Of a stretch of 64,000 nucleotides of DNA, positions 53,429-62,185 are shown in pieces. The DNA is from Bacillus sp. FJAT-27264 (GTDB taxonomy: Bacteria > Bacillota > Bacilli > Paenibacillales > Paenibacillaceae), in assembly GCF_001682855.1 (NCBI RefSeq), contig NZ_MAQW01000012.1:1-64000 (forward strand), read 5' to 3'. The stretch's first letter is position 1. Each line of letters begins with the position of its first letter. The notes under the pieces are model-generated. The model was not told where the DNA came from. It did not search any database and saw only the letters and a program-made list of their open reading frames with translations. Both the position numbers and the translations under genes were made by a program.

Positions 53429-54931
53429 TTATGAAACGGTTCCGTTCCATTTGTAAGTCATAACCGACTTGCCTGGAATGGTCACGGTGAAGCTTTGGCT
53501 GCCCCACTGGATCTTCACATTACGCTGTGCGCTTGAAGAGTTATAAGCAACTACGACTTTGGAGCCGTCCGGATTACGGAATGCTACGTTTTTAACTTCT
53601 GAACCGGTGTTACTGTCAATGCGGTAAGCATTTGGTACAACAAATTTACTGAAGTGACCGAGCAAATAGTATTGCTTATGATACGTTACATTGTTCTCAG
53701 GTGCGTCATTACGGTTATCCGAATTGCGAATCGTGAGCATCCCTTTATTACTGTTGTTCGGTGCAAGCAGTGCCGGACCGTCTTTTTGATCCAGGGCAGC
53801 GTTCCAGGTAATGATCGACTTGGACCAGTTTCTCGTAATATTGATGAACTCGTTGATCATATTATCGAACCCGCTCGATGTTCCGTTCTGCGGATCATTC
53901 CAGTTACCGAAGCCGCCCTCGGTGAACCAGACTTCCTTGTCTGGATGATTATTGTGAATCGAGGTCATTTGCGAGCCGTCCCCGCTGTCATAGTGGTGGA
54001 AAGCGCTACCAGAAACGTAGCTGCCTTTGCCCGCATTCTTGAGATTGGTAATGACCTGATTAGGGAAATTCCAGTCTAGATAGTTATGGTCAAATGCGAT
54101 AATTTTCGTATTCATCCCTGCATTACGCAGTGTAGGACCCAGATAGTCGCCGATAAAGCCTGTCTGATCTTGAATATTCATGCCCATGGAAGGATAGTGG
54201 GATGGTTCATACATAGGTTCATTTTGCAAGGTTACTGCATAGATAGGTACGCCTTCAGCTTGATAAGCTTCGATGTATTTTTTGAAATAGTTCGCATACG
54301 TTCCGTAATGCTCTGCTCTCAGCTTGCCACCATTCAGCGTATTGGAATATTTCATCCAGGCAGGTGCACTCCACGGGGAGCCCATAACTTTGATATTAGG
54401 ATTCTTAGCCATCGCAGCTTTCACCATTGGAAGAATATAAGCCTTGTCCCGGTCAATCGAAAATTGACTCAGCGACGTATCGTTTGGCGCATCGGCATAC
54501 GTATAGGCTGCCCAGGCAAAATCCGAACTCCCGATAGGTTGCCTCAGCAGGCTCAGTCCAATTCCTGAAGATCCGAACAGCCGCTCCATCACTTCTGCAC
54601 GATTATTGTTATCCAGTTTGTAGTTCATGAGCCATGCGGACGCATCCGTCATAGAGACACCGAAACCATCCATTTGTTGATACCTTTGGTTCTCGTTCAC
54701 TGTAATCGTAACATCAGCATTTCCAGAATTGCTACTGAAATTCTTATCCGCGATCCGGCTCAGCCGGGCACTCGGACTCAGACCAACAGCCGGGTCAGAA
54801 TTAGGGTCCGAGGTCGAAATCCATACCTCCACCTGTTCTCCAGCAGCGTGGGCCGCATTAGGAACTGTTGAACCTGCAGAGATCAAAAGACCGGACAGCA
54901 GTACAAGAGCACTCTTTTTCCATACTTTCAT
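53429..54931 (-). CDS. Secreted glycoside hydrolase family 30
   Basis: A 500-residue GH30 enzyme, the family of glucosylceramidases, beta-1,6-glucanases and related exo/endo-glycosidases. Signal peptide (KKSALVLLSGLLISAGS.., cleavage probably after NAAHA). QQMDGFGVSMTDASAW and GLSLLRQPIGSSDF are classic GH30 subfamily 1/3 motifs; the acid/base Glu is in LQNEP (about residue 236) and the nucleophile in WFTEGGF (about 338). The C-terminal beta domain ends GKSVMTYKW. ATG 54931 follows AAAGGAG. Upstream operators indicate catabolite control. Substrate not fixed by sequence. Confidence 0.9.
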   Translation of the reverse strand: MKVWKKSALVLLSGLLISAGSTVPNAAHAAGEQVEVWISTSDPNSDPAVGLSPSARLSRIADKNFSSNSGNADVTITVNENQRYQQMDGFGVSMTDASAWLMNYKLDNNNRAEVMERLFGSSGIGLSLLRQPIGSSDFAWAAYTYADAPNDTSLSQFSIDRDKAYILPMVKAAMAKNPNIKVMGSPWSAPAWMKYSNTLNGGKLRAEHYGTYANYFKKYIEAYQAEGVPIYAVTLQNEPMYEPSHYPSMGMNIQDQTGFIGDYLGPTLRNAGMNTKIIAFDHNYLDWNFPNQVITNLKNAGKGSYVSGSAFHHYDSGDGSQMTSIHNNHPDKEVWFTEGGFGNWNDPQNGTSSGFDNMINEFINITRNWSKSIITWNAALDQKDGPALLAPNNSNKGMLTIRNSDNRNDAPENNVTYHKQYYLLGHFSKFVVPNAYRIDSNTGSEVKNVAFRNPDGSKVVVAYNSSSAQRNVKIQWGSQSFTVTIPGKSVMTYKWNGTVS

Positions 54932-54977
54932 GAACTCAACTCCTTTTGGATTTGTAAGGTATGAAGCAAACCAGCAT

Positions 54978-54999
54978 AAAATGAAATCGATTTCATTTT
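54978..54999. promoter_or_regulatory. 22-base perfect palindrome (cre-like operator) upstream of GH30
   Basis: AAAATGAAATC and its exact inverse GATTTCATTTT, centred on CG. The central ATGAAATCGATTTCA matches the CcpA cre consensus completely. It lies 47 bases before the start codon, downstream of a TATAAT at 55028-55033, so binding would act as a roadblock. Confidence 0.7.
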
Positions 55000-55101
55000 G
55001 CCGCAAAGAATAGTGTAGTTTCTAGTTATTATAGTTCTCTTCGTTTTACACCTCCTCTTAACAAGACAAGTTTAATGAAACCAGCTTTATTTAAAAACTT
55101 A

Positions 55102-55116
55102 ATGTAAGCGTAACCA
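55102..55116. promoter_or_regulatory. Second cre site upstream of GH30
   Basis: ATGTAAGCGTAACCA fits WTGNAANCGNWNNCW at every defined position, about 170 bases before the GH30 start. Together with 55199-55233 this accounts for what I see in the 310-base gap. Confidence 0.6.
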
Positions 55117-55198
55117 TTAATAGTTATACACTTTACTGGGAATAATTGCAACAATTAAATTCATATTTATTTCAAAATGTTACCAAAGTAATAGAAAA

Positions 55199-55233
55199 GC
55201 CGAACGACCCATAGGATTATGGATTCATTCGGC
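55199..55233. terminator. Terminator of alpha/beta hydrolase gene
   Basis: GCCGAA...CCATA / TATGG...TTCGGC stem, followed by TTTTC on the minus strand. Confidence 0.75.
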
Positions 55234-55241
55234 CCTTCATT

Positions 55242-56183
55242 TTATTTAACTTCTGCCATAAAGCTTCTGAAATCTTGAGCGATTTCTTTGGAGTGGGTAT
55301 GGTGCAGATAATGCTCCCCTTCAAGTTCGATTATTTTTCCATATGCAGAGTCTTTGATTTGCTCTTCATGTCCTTTTTTCCAGCCTTCAACATCTGTATT
55401 AACTTTGACTAAGAAGAAGAGTACCGGAAGGTCCTTAGGGAAACTATAGCTCTCCGCAGCTTTAAAGTTACGCGTGAAGTTCTCCCCTTCATTCAGCATA
55501 TTGGGATTAAACGCATTTTTGAGCGAAATCATTCTTACTTGTTCTTTGATTGCCTCATCACCGTCTGGTGCAAACACTTGGTCTGGACTTAATTTCATGA
55601 GCAATCTGTTGAACCCGGAATCCCGAAGGAACTTATACACGCCTGTTGGAAACTCTTCATCTTCCCCGTTCATTTGCGTTGGAAAACTGCTATCAATCCC
55701 TACAAATGCTTTCACTTCATTTTCGTATTTATTCACATATTCCAGTCCGTAGATACCGGCAATGGAGTGCCCCATCAGCGTGTAGCGGTTAATATTTAAC
55801 TTTTGCAGAGCTTCATGCGTTTCAGCTACGATATTATCAACGGTGCGTTCTTTGTCCGTTACATCACTTAGTCCATAGCCGAACGGCTCTACCACTACCA
55901 CTTTATAAAAGGGGGCTAGCTGATCTATCAGTGGCTTAAAATCAAGGCCTGGAGCTGCTGTTGCAAAGCCTGGAAGTAGCACGACGGTTTCGTCGCCCTT
56001 CCCTTCAATCAAGACATTCATGTTCTTTCCATCCACCGACACTTTCTGGCCATAAGGTTCTATCTTTCCTAGCTCGGTTTTGTTGCTGATTTTATTGACC
56101 ACGAACACACCAACTACAAACAGAATAATTGCCAAGACTAGAACACCTATTGTTTTAAGCAAAAAAGACAGTATTTTCTTCAT
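55242..56183 (-). CDS. Membrane-anchored alpha/beta hydrolase
   Basis: A 313-residue protein with one N-terminal membrane helix (residues about 5-28, FLLKTIGVLVLAIILFVVGVFVV) and an extracytoplasmic alpha/beta hydrolase domain. VVLLPGFATAAPGLDF is the oxyanion region, GHSIAG the nucleophile elbow (Ser), and HYLHHTH carries the catalytic His. Probably an exported esterase/lipase-like enzyme; substrate unknown. GAGAGGAAC precedes the ATG. Confidence 0.84.
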   Translation of the reverse strand: MKKILSFLLKTIGVLVLAIILFVVGVFVVNKISNKTELGKIEPYGQKVSVDGKNMNVLIEGKGDETVVLLPGFATAAPGLDFKPLIDQLAPFYKVVVVEPFGYGLSDVTDKERTVDNIVAETHEALQKLNINRYTLMGHSIAGIYGLEYVNKYENEVKAFVGIDSSFPTQMNGEDEEFPTGVYKFLRDSGFNRLLMKLSPDQVFAPDGDEAIKEQVRMISLKNAFNPNMLNEGENFTRNFKAAESYSFPKDLPVLFFLVKVNTDVEGWKKGHEEQIKDSAYGKIIELEGEHYLHHTHSKEIAQDFRSFMAEVK

Positions 56184-56439
56184 AAATGAGTTCCTCTCTG
56201 GGTGCTTTATTTTTTTAGATCCCCCGCTTATCTCCCCCTTATTCTAACAAGTCAGGATTAGCTCTTGTAAAACATAAGTTAAACGGAACCTTAACTCTTT
56301 AGCAGCTTTTTGGATGGAGTTAATGTTCTGTTAAACAAGAATGCGGATTAAAATAAACGCGAACTTCGTATGTATCCGCTCAATGTCAGCATTAACTATA
56401 TCGGAGCATCACTGATCTTCTCTTAGATGAAATCCACTA

Positions 56440-56643
56440 TCATAATCCCACGAGGTCTAGCAGCATTGAAATCAGCTGGGTTGGTTTGAACTTGTGGTCA
56501 GTAAAAATAGTAATCCAATCCGCCAAACCGAGCAGAACAATCACCAGAAACACCAGAATTTCTTTGGTTTGCGTACGCACCCGTATCATGACCCTAAGAC
56601 ACAGCCCTATCGCTACTGCCATAAAAAGAATAAACCAGATCAT
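56440..56643 (-). CDS. Small germinant-receptor D-type membrane protein (ger operon 3)
   Basis: A 67-residue protein with two hydrophobic helices (MIWFILFMAVAIGLCLRVMI and ILVFLVIVLLGLADWITIF). Its ATG overlaps the stop of the B-subunit gene by ATGA. Small two-helix D proteins of 60-80 residues occur in some gerA-type operons of Bacillus and modulate receptor function; position, size and topology fit. Only operon 3 of the three here has one. Confidence 0.7.
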   Translation of the reverse strand: MIWFILFMAVAIGLCLRVMIRVRTQTKEILVFLVIVLLGLADWITIFTDHKFKPTQLISMLLDLVGL

Positions 56644-57746
56644 GACGCAGGCTCCTCCGTTCGCTTCTTTCGGATTCTCCGAATCCAGGTGACCAGCAGG
56701 AGTAGGCACGGTATAACCACACTGTACAATAGCGTGTATTCAAAATCATATTTTTTGCTGAATTCAATATTCTCGACCACGTTATCATAGCCCATAGCGA
56801 GGCCGGAAATTAGCAGAATGAGTGCAAAGGTTATCCAAAATCTGTTCTTGATCTCGAACAATTGGCATATGCCCAGGACAGAGCAATAGTAGGCAATGGA
56901 GAGTTTGATAAAAATCGCGACCAGCAAAATCAGCGCCATTGTAGATTCCAAATGCTCGAAGAAGGTGCCGATATGTATCTCCTGGACAATCACAAAGAAC
57001 GGATAGGTATCATGGGAAGCGCGAGTTACGCCAAGTACCCCTATAGTAATAAAGGTAGCAAAACTTAGCAGGATCGTTGCGACACCATACGCCAGGATAA
57101 AACTGCTCTTCACTTTGTTGCTCTGGACAAATGGAAACAGCATGAGAAAGACCAACCCCTCCATAAACGGAAATCCAAAGATAGAACTTGTCTCCTTCAT
57201 TGTCTTCCAGACATCCATGCGGAATATTCCTTGAAATCGTCCCCAATCCCACTCAAGTAAGGCCAGGCAGAGCACAAAAATTAAGGTGGCCGCCATAATC
57301 AGGAACAACAATTCTGACGACCTGGCGATGGTCTCGATCCCTTTGAATACAGCGTAACCGATAACAAAGAGGAACATTACATGGAATACAGTTAATGGCG
57401 TTAACTGCATTAGCGCTTGTTTCATAAAGTCACCCAGATTCCGGGTGATAAAGGCCGCGAGTTGGATGAAATAGAAGATATACAAAAGCGCAAAGAGACC
57501 GCCTATTGGCTTGCCGGCGACCTTAATACAAATCTGCACGATTGACAATCCTGCATGCAGCTTGGATAGATGCAGCCAGATGAGCGCAGCAAGAATACCT
57601 GCTGTTCCCGCCCATAATGGAATAATCCACGCATCCTGCTTGGCAACGGCAATTAAGCCACCAGGAGTGAAGAAAAAGGAGGTGCCAATCAGGAAGGAAA
57701 GGGTCAGCACAAAGAACTGCCAGACCGTTAGCCTACTCTTTTCCAT
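56640..57746 (-). CDS. GerB family germination permease, B subunit (ger operon 3)
   Basis: A 368-residue membrane protein, about ten helices, spore germination permease family: LTVWQFFVLTLSFLIGTSFFFTPGG and KQDAWIIPLWAGT at the start are typical. ATG 57746 follows AAAGGAGGGG; the open frame extends to 57794 inside the preceding gene. It overlaps the C gene by 14 bases and the D gene by four. Confidence 0.9.
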   Translation of the reverse strand: MEKSRLTVWQFFVLTLSFLIGTSFFFTPGGLIAVAKQDAWIIPLWAGTAGILAALIWLHLSKLHAGLSIVQICIKVAGKPIGGLFALLYIFYFIQLAAFITRNLGDFMKQALMQLTPLTVFHVMFLFVIGYAVFKGIETIARSSELLFLIMAATLIFVLCLALLEWDWGRFQGIFRMDVWKTMKETSSIFGFPFMEGLVFLMLFPFVQSNKVKSSFILAYGVATILLSFATFITIGVLGVTRASHDTYPFFVIVQEIHIGTFFEHLESTMALILLVAIFIKLSIAYYCSVLGICQLFEIKNRFWITFALILLISGLAMGYDNVVENIEFSKKYDFEYTLLYSVVIPCLLLLVTWIRRIRKKRTEEPAS

Positions 57747-58932
57747 TTCCTGCCCCTCCTTTATACGGATCAACAATCTCCCCGATATCTTCAACTTTGC
57801 TTTTGATGGTTACGTGCAGTTTGGTCCCAGTCCAGGCATTCTCTTGTTGTTGCAGCTTCTTCCATGCACTCCCCCGCTTATACTTGATCTCGTCCTCCAG
57901 ACCGAACAAATCCCACTTCTTGTCTATCGCTTGTGCATAGAGCTTCTCTGAAGTCTTGATGATCTTTAGATCAAATTGATCTGTAATCTTGGCTAAGTTG
58001 TCCCATGTCAGCTTCTCTGTCTGCTCATCATTTCGCAAAGCCAAATGGGCAGTGATCTCTACATTCCAGACAGGTGTACCATTCTTAAGTGATAGCTGCT
58101 GTTTCGTTTTTATTTTATGGGCATATAAATCAACAACCCGATCGTCCAGTACGATCGATTCGAAGAAGTTTCCTGCTTCACCCTTCAGTAAATTGTAATA
58201 CCCATTCTCCCAAAGCGAGACTTTCCCGATCATCCGATCCTGTTTGAACACGGCTGCTCCCGTTAGCACTAAATTACTCTGGTTGCCGTTAATGTCATCA
58301 AAGCGGTTGGCGGAAAGGATCGGCTTCTCTCCGTTCAGACTAACGATCGGCAGCACAGTAAGCGTGGAGGATTCCATATTCTCAACCAGGTCCTTCACCC
58401 GCGATTTCAGGCTGATTCGGCCTGTGGCCTTGTTCGTATTGGAAACGAGTGACCGCAAAAGCCGCCCGGGCAGTTGCTCCAGCGGCGTAAATGTCATCAT
58501 CACATCCGAGAGTGGAGAGTCTGTAACGAACAAATAGAGGCTCGAGCGCCTGTTAAACTGCCGTTCATAATAATTCAAAAAGGTGCGCATGCCTTCCCTT
58601 GCATACTGCTCGGTCACGATGTGGGACTGATAATGATCTGTAAAAAGCTTGCGCGGCAACGTGTCGCTGGATAATTGAGCCAGCTCGCCCTTGGTTTTCC
58701 CTTGCACTTTGTACGTGTATACGGGAGCCTTACTGCGACCGCTTGATTCCGAAGAGTAGGCTCCGGGATTGACAATTTGGTAATATACGATTTGCTCATG
58801 GGTTTGTGGATCAATCTCCGATCCCACGAGTCCGGCAACAGCCAATTCATTGATCTCCACCCGATCCCAGCAGCCGGTCAGACAGCACAGTATGATTCCG
58901 GTGACTGCAAGCTTTTGAAAGGCCGCATTCAT
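57733..58932 (-). CDS. Ger(x)C family germination lipoprotein (ger operon 3)
   Basis: A 399-residue lipoprotein. Signal peptide ends in CCLTGC, followed by WDRVEINELAVAGLVGSEID; the C-terminal Ger(x)C domain (LDDRVVDLYAHKIKTKQQ, KITDQFDLKIIKTSEKLYAQAIDKKWDLFG) is complete. ATG 58932 overlaps the A-subunit stop by ATGA; the frame is open much further upstream but that part is antisense-like shadow of gerA. Second gene of operon A-C-B-D. Confidence 0.92.
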   Translation of the reverse strand: MNAAFQKLAVTGIILCCLTGCWDRVEINELAVAGLVGSEIDPQTHEQIVYYQIVNPGAYSSESSGRSKAPVYTYKVQGKTKGELAQLSSDTLPRKLFTDHYQSHIVTEQYAREGMRTFLNYYERQFNRRSSLYLFVTDSPLSDVMMTFTPLEQLPGRLLRSLVSNTNKATGRISLKSRVKDLVENMESSTLTVLPIVSLNGEKPILSANRFDDINGNQSNLVLTGAAVFKQDRMIGKVSLWENGYYNLLKGEAGNFFESIVLDDRVVDLYAHKIKTKQQLSLKNGTPVWNVEITAHLALRNDEQTEKLTWDNLAKITDQFDLKIIKTSEKLYAQAIDKKWDLFGLEDEIKYKRGSAWKKLQQQENAWTGTKLHVTIKSKVEDIGEIVDPYKGGAGNGKE

Positions 58933-60446
58933 AGCCTTTTCCTGCTTCTTTTCCTTGTTCCGTTCATCTTGGGATAAGTGTTCATCCATGGCCGGGGCAC
59001 ACGGACAAGAATATCCTTCCAATCGGACAGCACAGTGGGAGCCACCGGCGACAGATACGGAACGTTGAATGATTTTAGAGAAGCAAGGTGTACGACCGTT
59101 ATCAGGACCCCACACAACAGACCAAACAATCCCATCGCACCGGCCATCATCAGGTAGAAAAACTGCAGCAGTCGCTGTGTGATGCCGAAGCTGTAAGAAG
59201 GGGATACGAAATTGGAGATCGCCGTTATCGCCACCACAATAACCATCGCAGTCGAGACGAGCCCGGCCGTAACTGCCGCTTGTCCCAGCACCAGCGCACC
59301 GACAATCGAGATGGCTTGCCCGGCGATCCGTGGCATTCGAAGACCCGCCTCTCGTAGCACTTCAAAGGTCACCATCATCAGCGCAGCCTCAACAAATGCG
59401 GGAAAAGGAACGCCCTCTCTCTGACCTGCAATGCTAATCAAGAGAGAATGAGGGAGAAGCTCCTGTTGAAAGGATACGACTGCTACATACAGCGCCGGTA
59501 CGAATACGGACAGCATGAACGACAGGAAGCGAACCCAGCGCAGAAGCGTAGCAATATCAGCACTTTGGTAATAGTCCTCGGGGGCAATGAAAAATTGAAA
59601 AAAAGTAATCGGTCCAACCAGCGCAATAGGACTTCCATCTACGATCACCCCTACCGCCCCCTCCAGCAGATGCGAAGTCAGGATATCTGGACGCTCCGTA
59701 CTAAGGATCGTGGAGAACGGCGAATAGGTAGGCTCTCGTAACCATTCTTCCACATAGGCACTATCCAGAATACTGTCTGTATGGATCGCGGCGAGTCGTT
59801 TGCGGAATTCCTCAATGACCGGACCGGAGGCCAAATTGTCCAGATAGAGCAAAGCCATGCTGGTCTCCGTTTCTGTACCAGCAGTGACCTGCTCGATAAC
59901 CAAATGTACGTTGCGGACTCGCTTGCGAAGCAGCGACAGGTTGACTGTAATATCCTCCGTAAACCCTACCTGGGGTCCCCGTACGGTGGACTCTGTCATG
60001 GGCTCCGCTACGCTTCGTTTACTAGTCTGGGAAACGTTGATCCATAACACTTCAGGTGCGCCGGCAACCACAATCAGGCAGACGCCTTTTAATAAACTGT
60101 TAACACAAAGTGTGAAATCATCGGAAGAGGAAATAGAACTGAAGGGAATCCGTTCCTTGAGGACACTAATCATTTCATCAGCGCGGGTGACATCCTCGAA
60201 GCAAACCTTTTCCGAGAGAAAAGAAAGCAATTCATGCTCTATCTTATCCTTGTCGGTTAAGGTATCCAGAAACAAACAGTTACAAGGAATGTCTGGCGAA
60301 ATGACTAGCGAATGAATGATAAGGTCAGGCGGGCTGTGCAAATAATCCCTGATTTGATTCACAAAAGACAGCGGTTCATCTTGGTTGTACACTGGATTGT
60401 TCACAGCAGATGAGTCTTGCGCTGGGTTCGAGTCTTGAATCGGCAT
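58929..60446 (-). CDS. GerA family spore germination protein, A subunit (ger operon 3)
   Basis: A 505-residue A subunit. Long soluble N-terminal domain with the conserved AEPMTESTVRGPQVGFTED, then PDILTSHLLEGAVGVIVDGSP and membrane helices from about residue 290 on (FLSFMLSVFVPALYVAVVSF, GQAAVTAGLVSTAMVIVVAIT). First gene of the operon, GAGGAG eight bases before the ATG. The extended acidic N-terminus (first 40 residues with DSNPAQDSSAVNN) is longer than in operons 1 and 2. Confidence 0.92.
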   Translation of the reverse strand: MPIQDSNPAQDSSAVNNPVYNQDEPLSFVNQIRDYLHSPPDLIIHSLVISPDIPCNCLFLDTLTDKDKIEHELLSFLSEKVCFEDVTRADEMISVLKERIPFSSISSSDDFTLCVNSLLKGVCLIVVAGAPEVLWINVSQTSKRSVAEPMTESTVRGPQVGFTEDITVNLSLLRKRVRNVHLVIEQVTAGTETETSMALLYLDNLASGPVIEEFRKRLAAIHTDSILDSAYVEEWLREPTYSPFSTILSTERPDILTSHLLEGAVGVIVDGSPIALVGPITFFQFFIAPEDYYQSADIATLLRWVRFLSFMLSVFVPALYVAVVSFQQELLPHSLLISIAGQREGVPFPAFVEAALMMVTFEVLREAGLRMPRIAGQAISIVGALVLGQAAVTAGLVSTAMVIVVAITAISNFVSPSYSFGITQRLLQFFYLMMAGAMGLFGLLCGVLITVVHLASLKSFNVPYLSPVAPTVLSDWKDILVRVPRPWMNTYPKMNGTRKRSRKRL

Positions 60447-60564
60447 ACCAAAAACTCCTCAATTGTAGACTGGAATCATTGTTCCATTATCTCCGAGCGA
60501 GGAGCTGAATATACGTAGAGGTAAGCTCATGTTCATTAGACGAAAGGTCGGATGATGGCCGGTA

Positions 60565-60720
60565 TCAGTCCAGTTTTTCCAGCCAAATATCCTTGAAATC
60601 GATCCAGCCAAGGGCATTCAGACTGACGCCTCTAATGGTCGGGTGAAGATAAGTACGCAGTTCCCTGTGATGGAGAAAAACAACAGAGGGCTGGCCTCAA
60701 CAGGCGTTCTCCCACTGCTA
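60565..60720 (-). pseudogene. C-terminal remnant of SgrR-like solute-binding regulator
   Basis: On the minus strand a short frame reads VVFLHHRELRTYLHPTIRG, then VSLNALGWIDFKDIWLEKLD and a stop, the typical end of SgrR/YbaE-type proteins with a family 5 solute-binding domain. Just upstream the match continues in another frame (TPVEASPLLFF), so there is a frameshift, and nothing earlier remains. Transport-regulator leftover. The surrounding 60447-60860 shows no intact gene. Confidence 0.6.
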
Positions 60721-60867
60721 GGATATCAGGAGCGGAAATTCGCTGTCGGGCTCATCGGAGTGATTCAGGCGTGCATTGGGAGATTAGTGTATAGTGAAAC
60801 AGAATTTTCGCAAAAGAAGCGTATGCCGGGCGGGGATTATGAAGTTCAAAATCGTTAATATGTGATT

Positions 60868-60909
60868 CAAAAAAACTTCCGAGACTCAAGTGTTCTTGAG
60901 CTTCGGAAG
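60868..60909 (-). terminator. Terminator of small peptide gene
   Basis: CTTCCGA..CTCAAG / CTTGAG..TCGGAAG stem followed on the minus strand by seven T. Confidence 0.9.
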
Positions 60910-60928
60910 CCATCCGGCTGCGCCGTAA

Positions 60929-61012
60929 TTAAGACTTGCCTTTGTTGTTGTTTGCCAACTGTATGATCATGATGACAAGAACGAGCAATGCAATGAGCTG
61001 ATCGATACTCAT
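60929..61012 (-). CDS. 27-residue hydrophobic peptide (type I toxin/holin-like)
   Basis: A tiny frame starting MSIDQLIALLVLVIMIIQL and ending in a polar tail (ANNNKGKS). It has GGAGG nine bases before the ATG and a strong terminator 20 bases after the stop, so it looks like a real gene. Size, single membrane helix and charged end resemble putative holin-like toxins of Bacillota type I systems, though no antisense RNA is evident. Too short for normal gene calling. Confidence 0.6.
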   Translation of the reverse strand: MSIDQLIALLVLVIMIIQLANNNKGKS

Positions 61013-61252
61013 CTGCGTCCGCCTCCATTCCTTCACAAAGGATGGCTCCTCGGACATGCATCTCCTCTCCCAAAGAGACATTGCTTCGTTCCCCTTTTAC
61101 AGATTATGAGGCGCAATGTCGGCTTATTACTTTTGATACTGGTGTTTTAATCGATAGCATTGCCTCTATCCATAATTGAAGATATATTTAGAAAATACAT
61201 AACGGTGGCTTGGGAACTGGCCGGGCAACATAGTGAAAAGGAGATTGGGCAT

Positions 61253-62017
61253 TTGAACTTGCTGCACAAGGAAATAGACGAAGGTTCTGGCGGTAACTAC
61301 GAGATTTTGGTCTACGATACGGCAGAACTGTATGGAGAAAAAGGGGCTTTTCGGGTGCTGGAATTCTCAAACGAGGCAATCCAAGGTGCGATGGATTTGA
61401 ACCGCCCAGACCGGGTAATGTTTGAATATCCCAGAGCGATCATCCACTTGATGGAGCATAACGCTCCGGAGTTTGAAGCTGCATTTCTAATCGGACATGG
61501 GATTGGGACAATAGCCAGTTATTTTGCAGACCGCAGAATGAAAGTGGCCGAACACAACAAACAGGTGCTGGAGATCAGCAGACGGTGGTTCGGGTATGAT
61601 AGAGACAACGTCGTCGTTGGAGATGGACGTTCTGTTCTCGGCGGCGAAGCGCCGCAAACTTACGATTACATAATCGTCGACGCCTTCACAGACAAGGGTA
61701 CACCCTCCCATCTGACCTCGGAGGGATTCTTCACACTGGCAGCCGAGAAGCTGGATGAACGCGGCGCCGTGATTCTGAATCTGATGGGCAGAGGCGAACA
61801 AGACTGGATGATTAACGCTATTCATACTACACTGAGCCGTACATTTGCTTATACGAGGGCTTTTGCACTCTCTTCTGACAACGCTAGTGATGTGCTGAAC
61901 ATCGTGATGATCGGCAGCTATGCTCCTATTGGGTTTGTGTCCCGTCAAATGGCAGGATTCACGGAGATTTCTCCAGGTCCGGGGCATGTTATATGGGACA
62001 GTATGCCTGTAACTTGA
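61253..62017 (+). CDS. Spermidine synthase-like methyltransferase-fold protein
   Basis: A 254-residue protein with the spermidine synthase/SAM-methyltransferase Rossmann fold: FLIGHGIGTIASYFADR as motif I, KVAEHNKQVLEISRRWFGY, VVVGDGRSVL and YDYIIVDAFTDKGTPSHL. It lacks the N-terminal beta domain and putrescine-site features of SpeE, so activity is uncertain; such proteins are common in Paenibacillus. I chose TTG 61253, nine bases after AAAAGGAG; the frame is open back to 61160 without a ribosome site. Confidence 0.8.
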   Translation: MNLLHKEIDEGSGGNYEILVYDTAELYGEKGAFRVLEFSNEAIQGAMDLNRPDRVMFEYPRAIIHLMEHNAPEFEAAFLIGHGIGTIASYFADRRMKVAEHNKQVLEISRRWFGYDRDNVVVGDGRSVLGGEAPQTYDYIIVDAFTDKGTPSHLTSEGFFTLAAEKLDERGAVILNLMGRGEQDWMINAIHTTLSRTFAYTRAFALSSDNASDVLNIVMIGSYAPIGFVSRQMAGFTEISPGPGHVIWDSMPVT

Positions 62018-62061
62018 ATAATTCATTTTTGAATCTGACCATCACCTGTTTGTAAAAATAC

Positions 62062-62117
62062 CAATCGAACAAGCGCCGGCTCACGATGTTATCACGAAAC
62101 CAGCGCTTGTTCGATTG
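62062..62117. terminator. Bidirectional terminator
   Basis: Perfect 15-base stem CAATCGAACAAGCGC / GCGCTTGTTCGATTG with a 26-base loop, between converging genes. Confidence 0.85.
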
Positions 62118-62185
62118 TTTCCATATATACATTCAAATGGAGTCTCTGTTAGAAATCCCGTTAATTGATGAAATGGAGCTGCTTG

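Noticed and set aside
60447..60560. Sigma-G promoter before ger operon 3
   Set aside because: The best match (GTATA-N18-GATAATG) has two mismatches in the -10, too weak to list.
61160..61252. N-terminal extension of the spermidine-synthase-like protein
   Set aside because: No ribosome site at 61160, while TTG 61253 has AAAAGGAG at proper distance and gives the expected family start.
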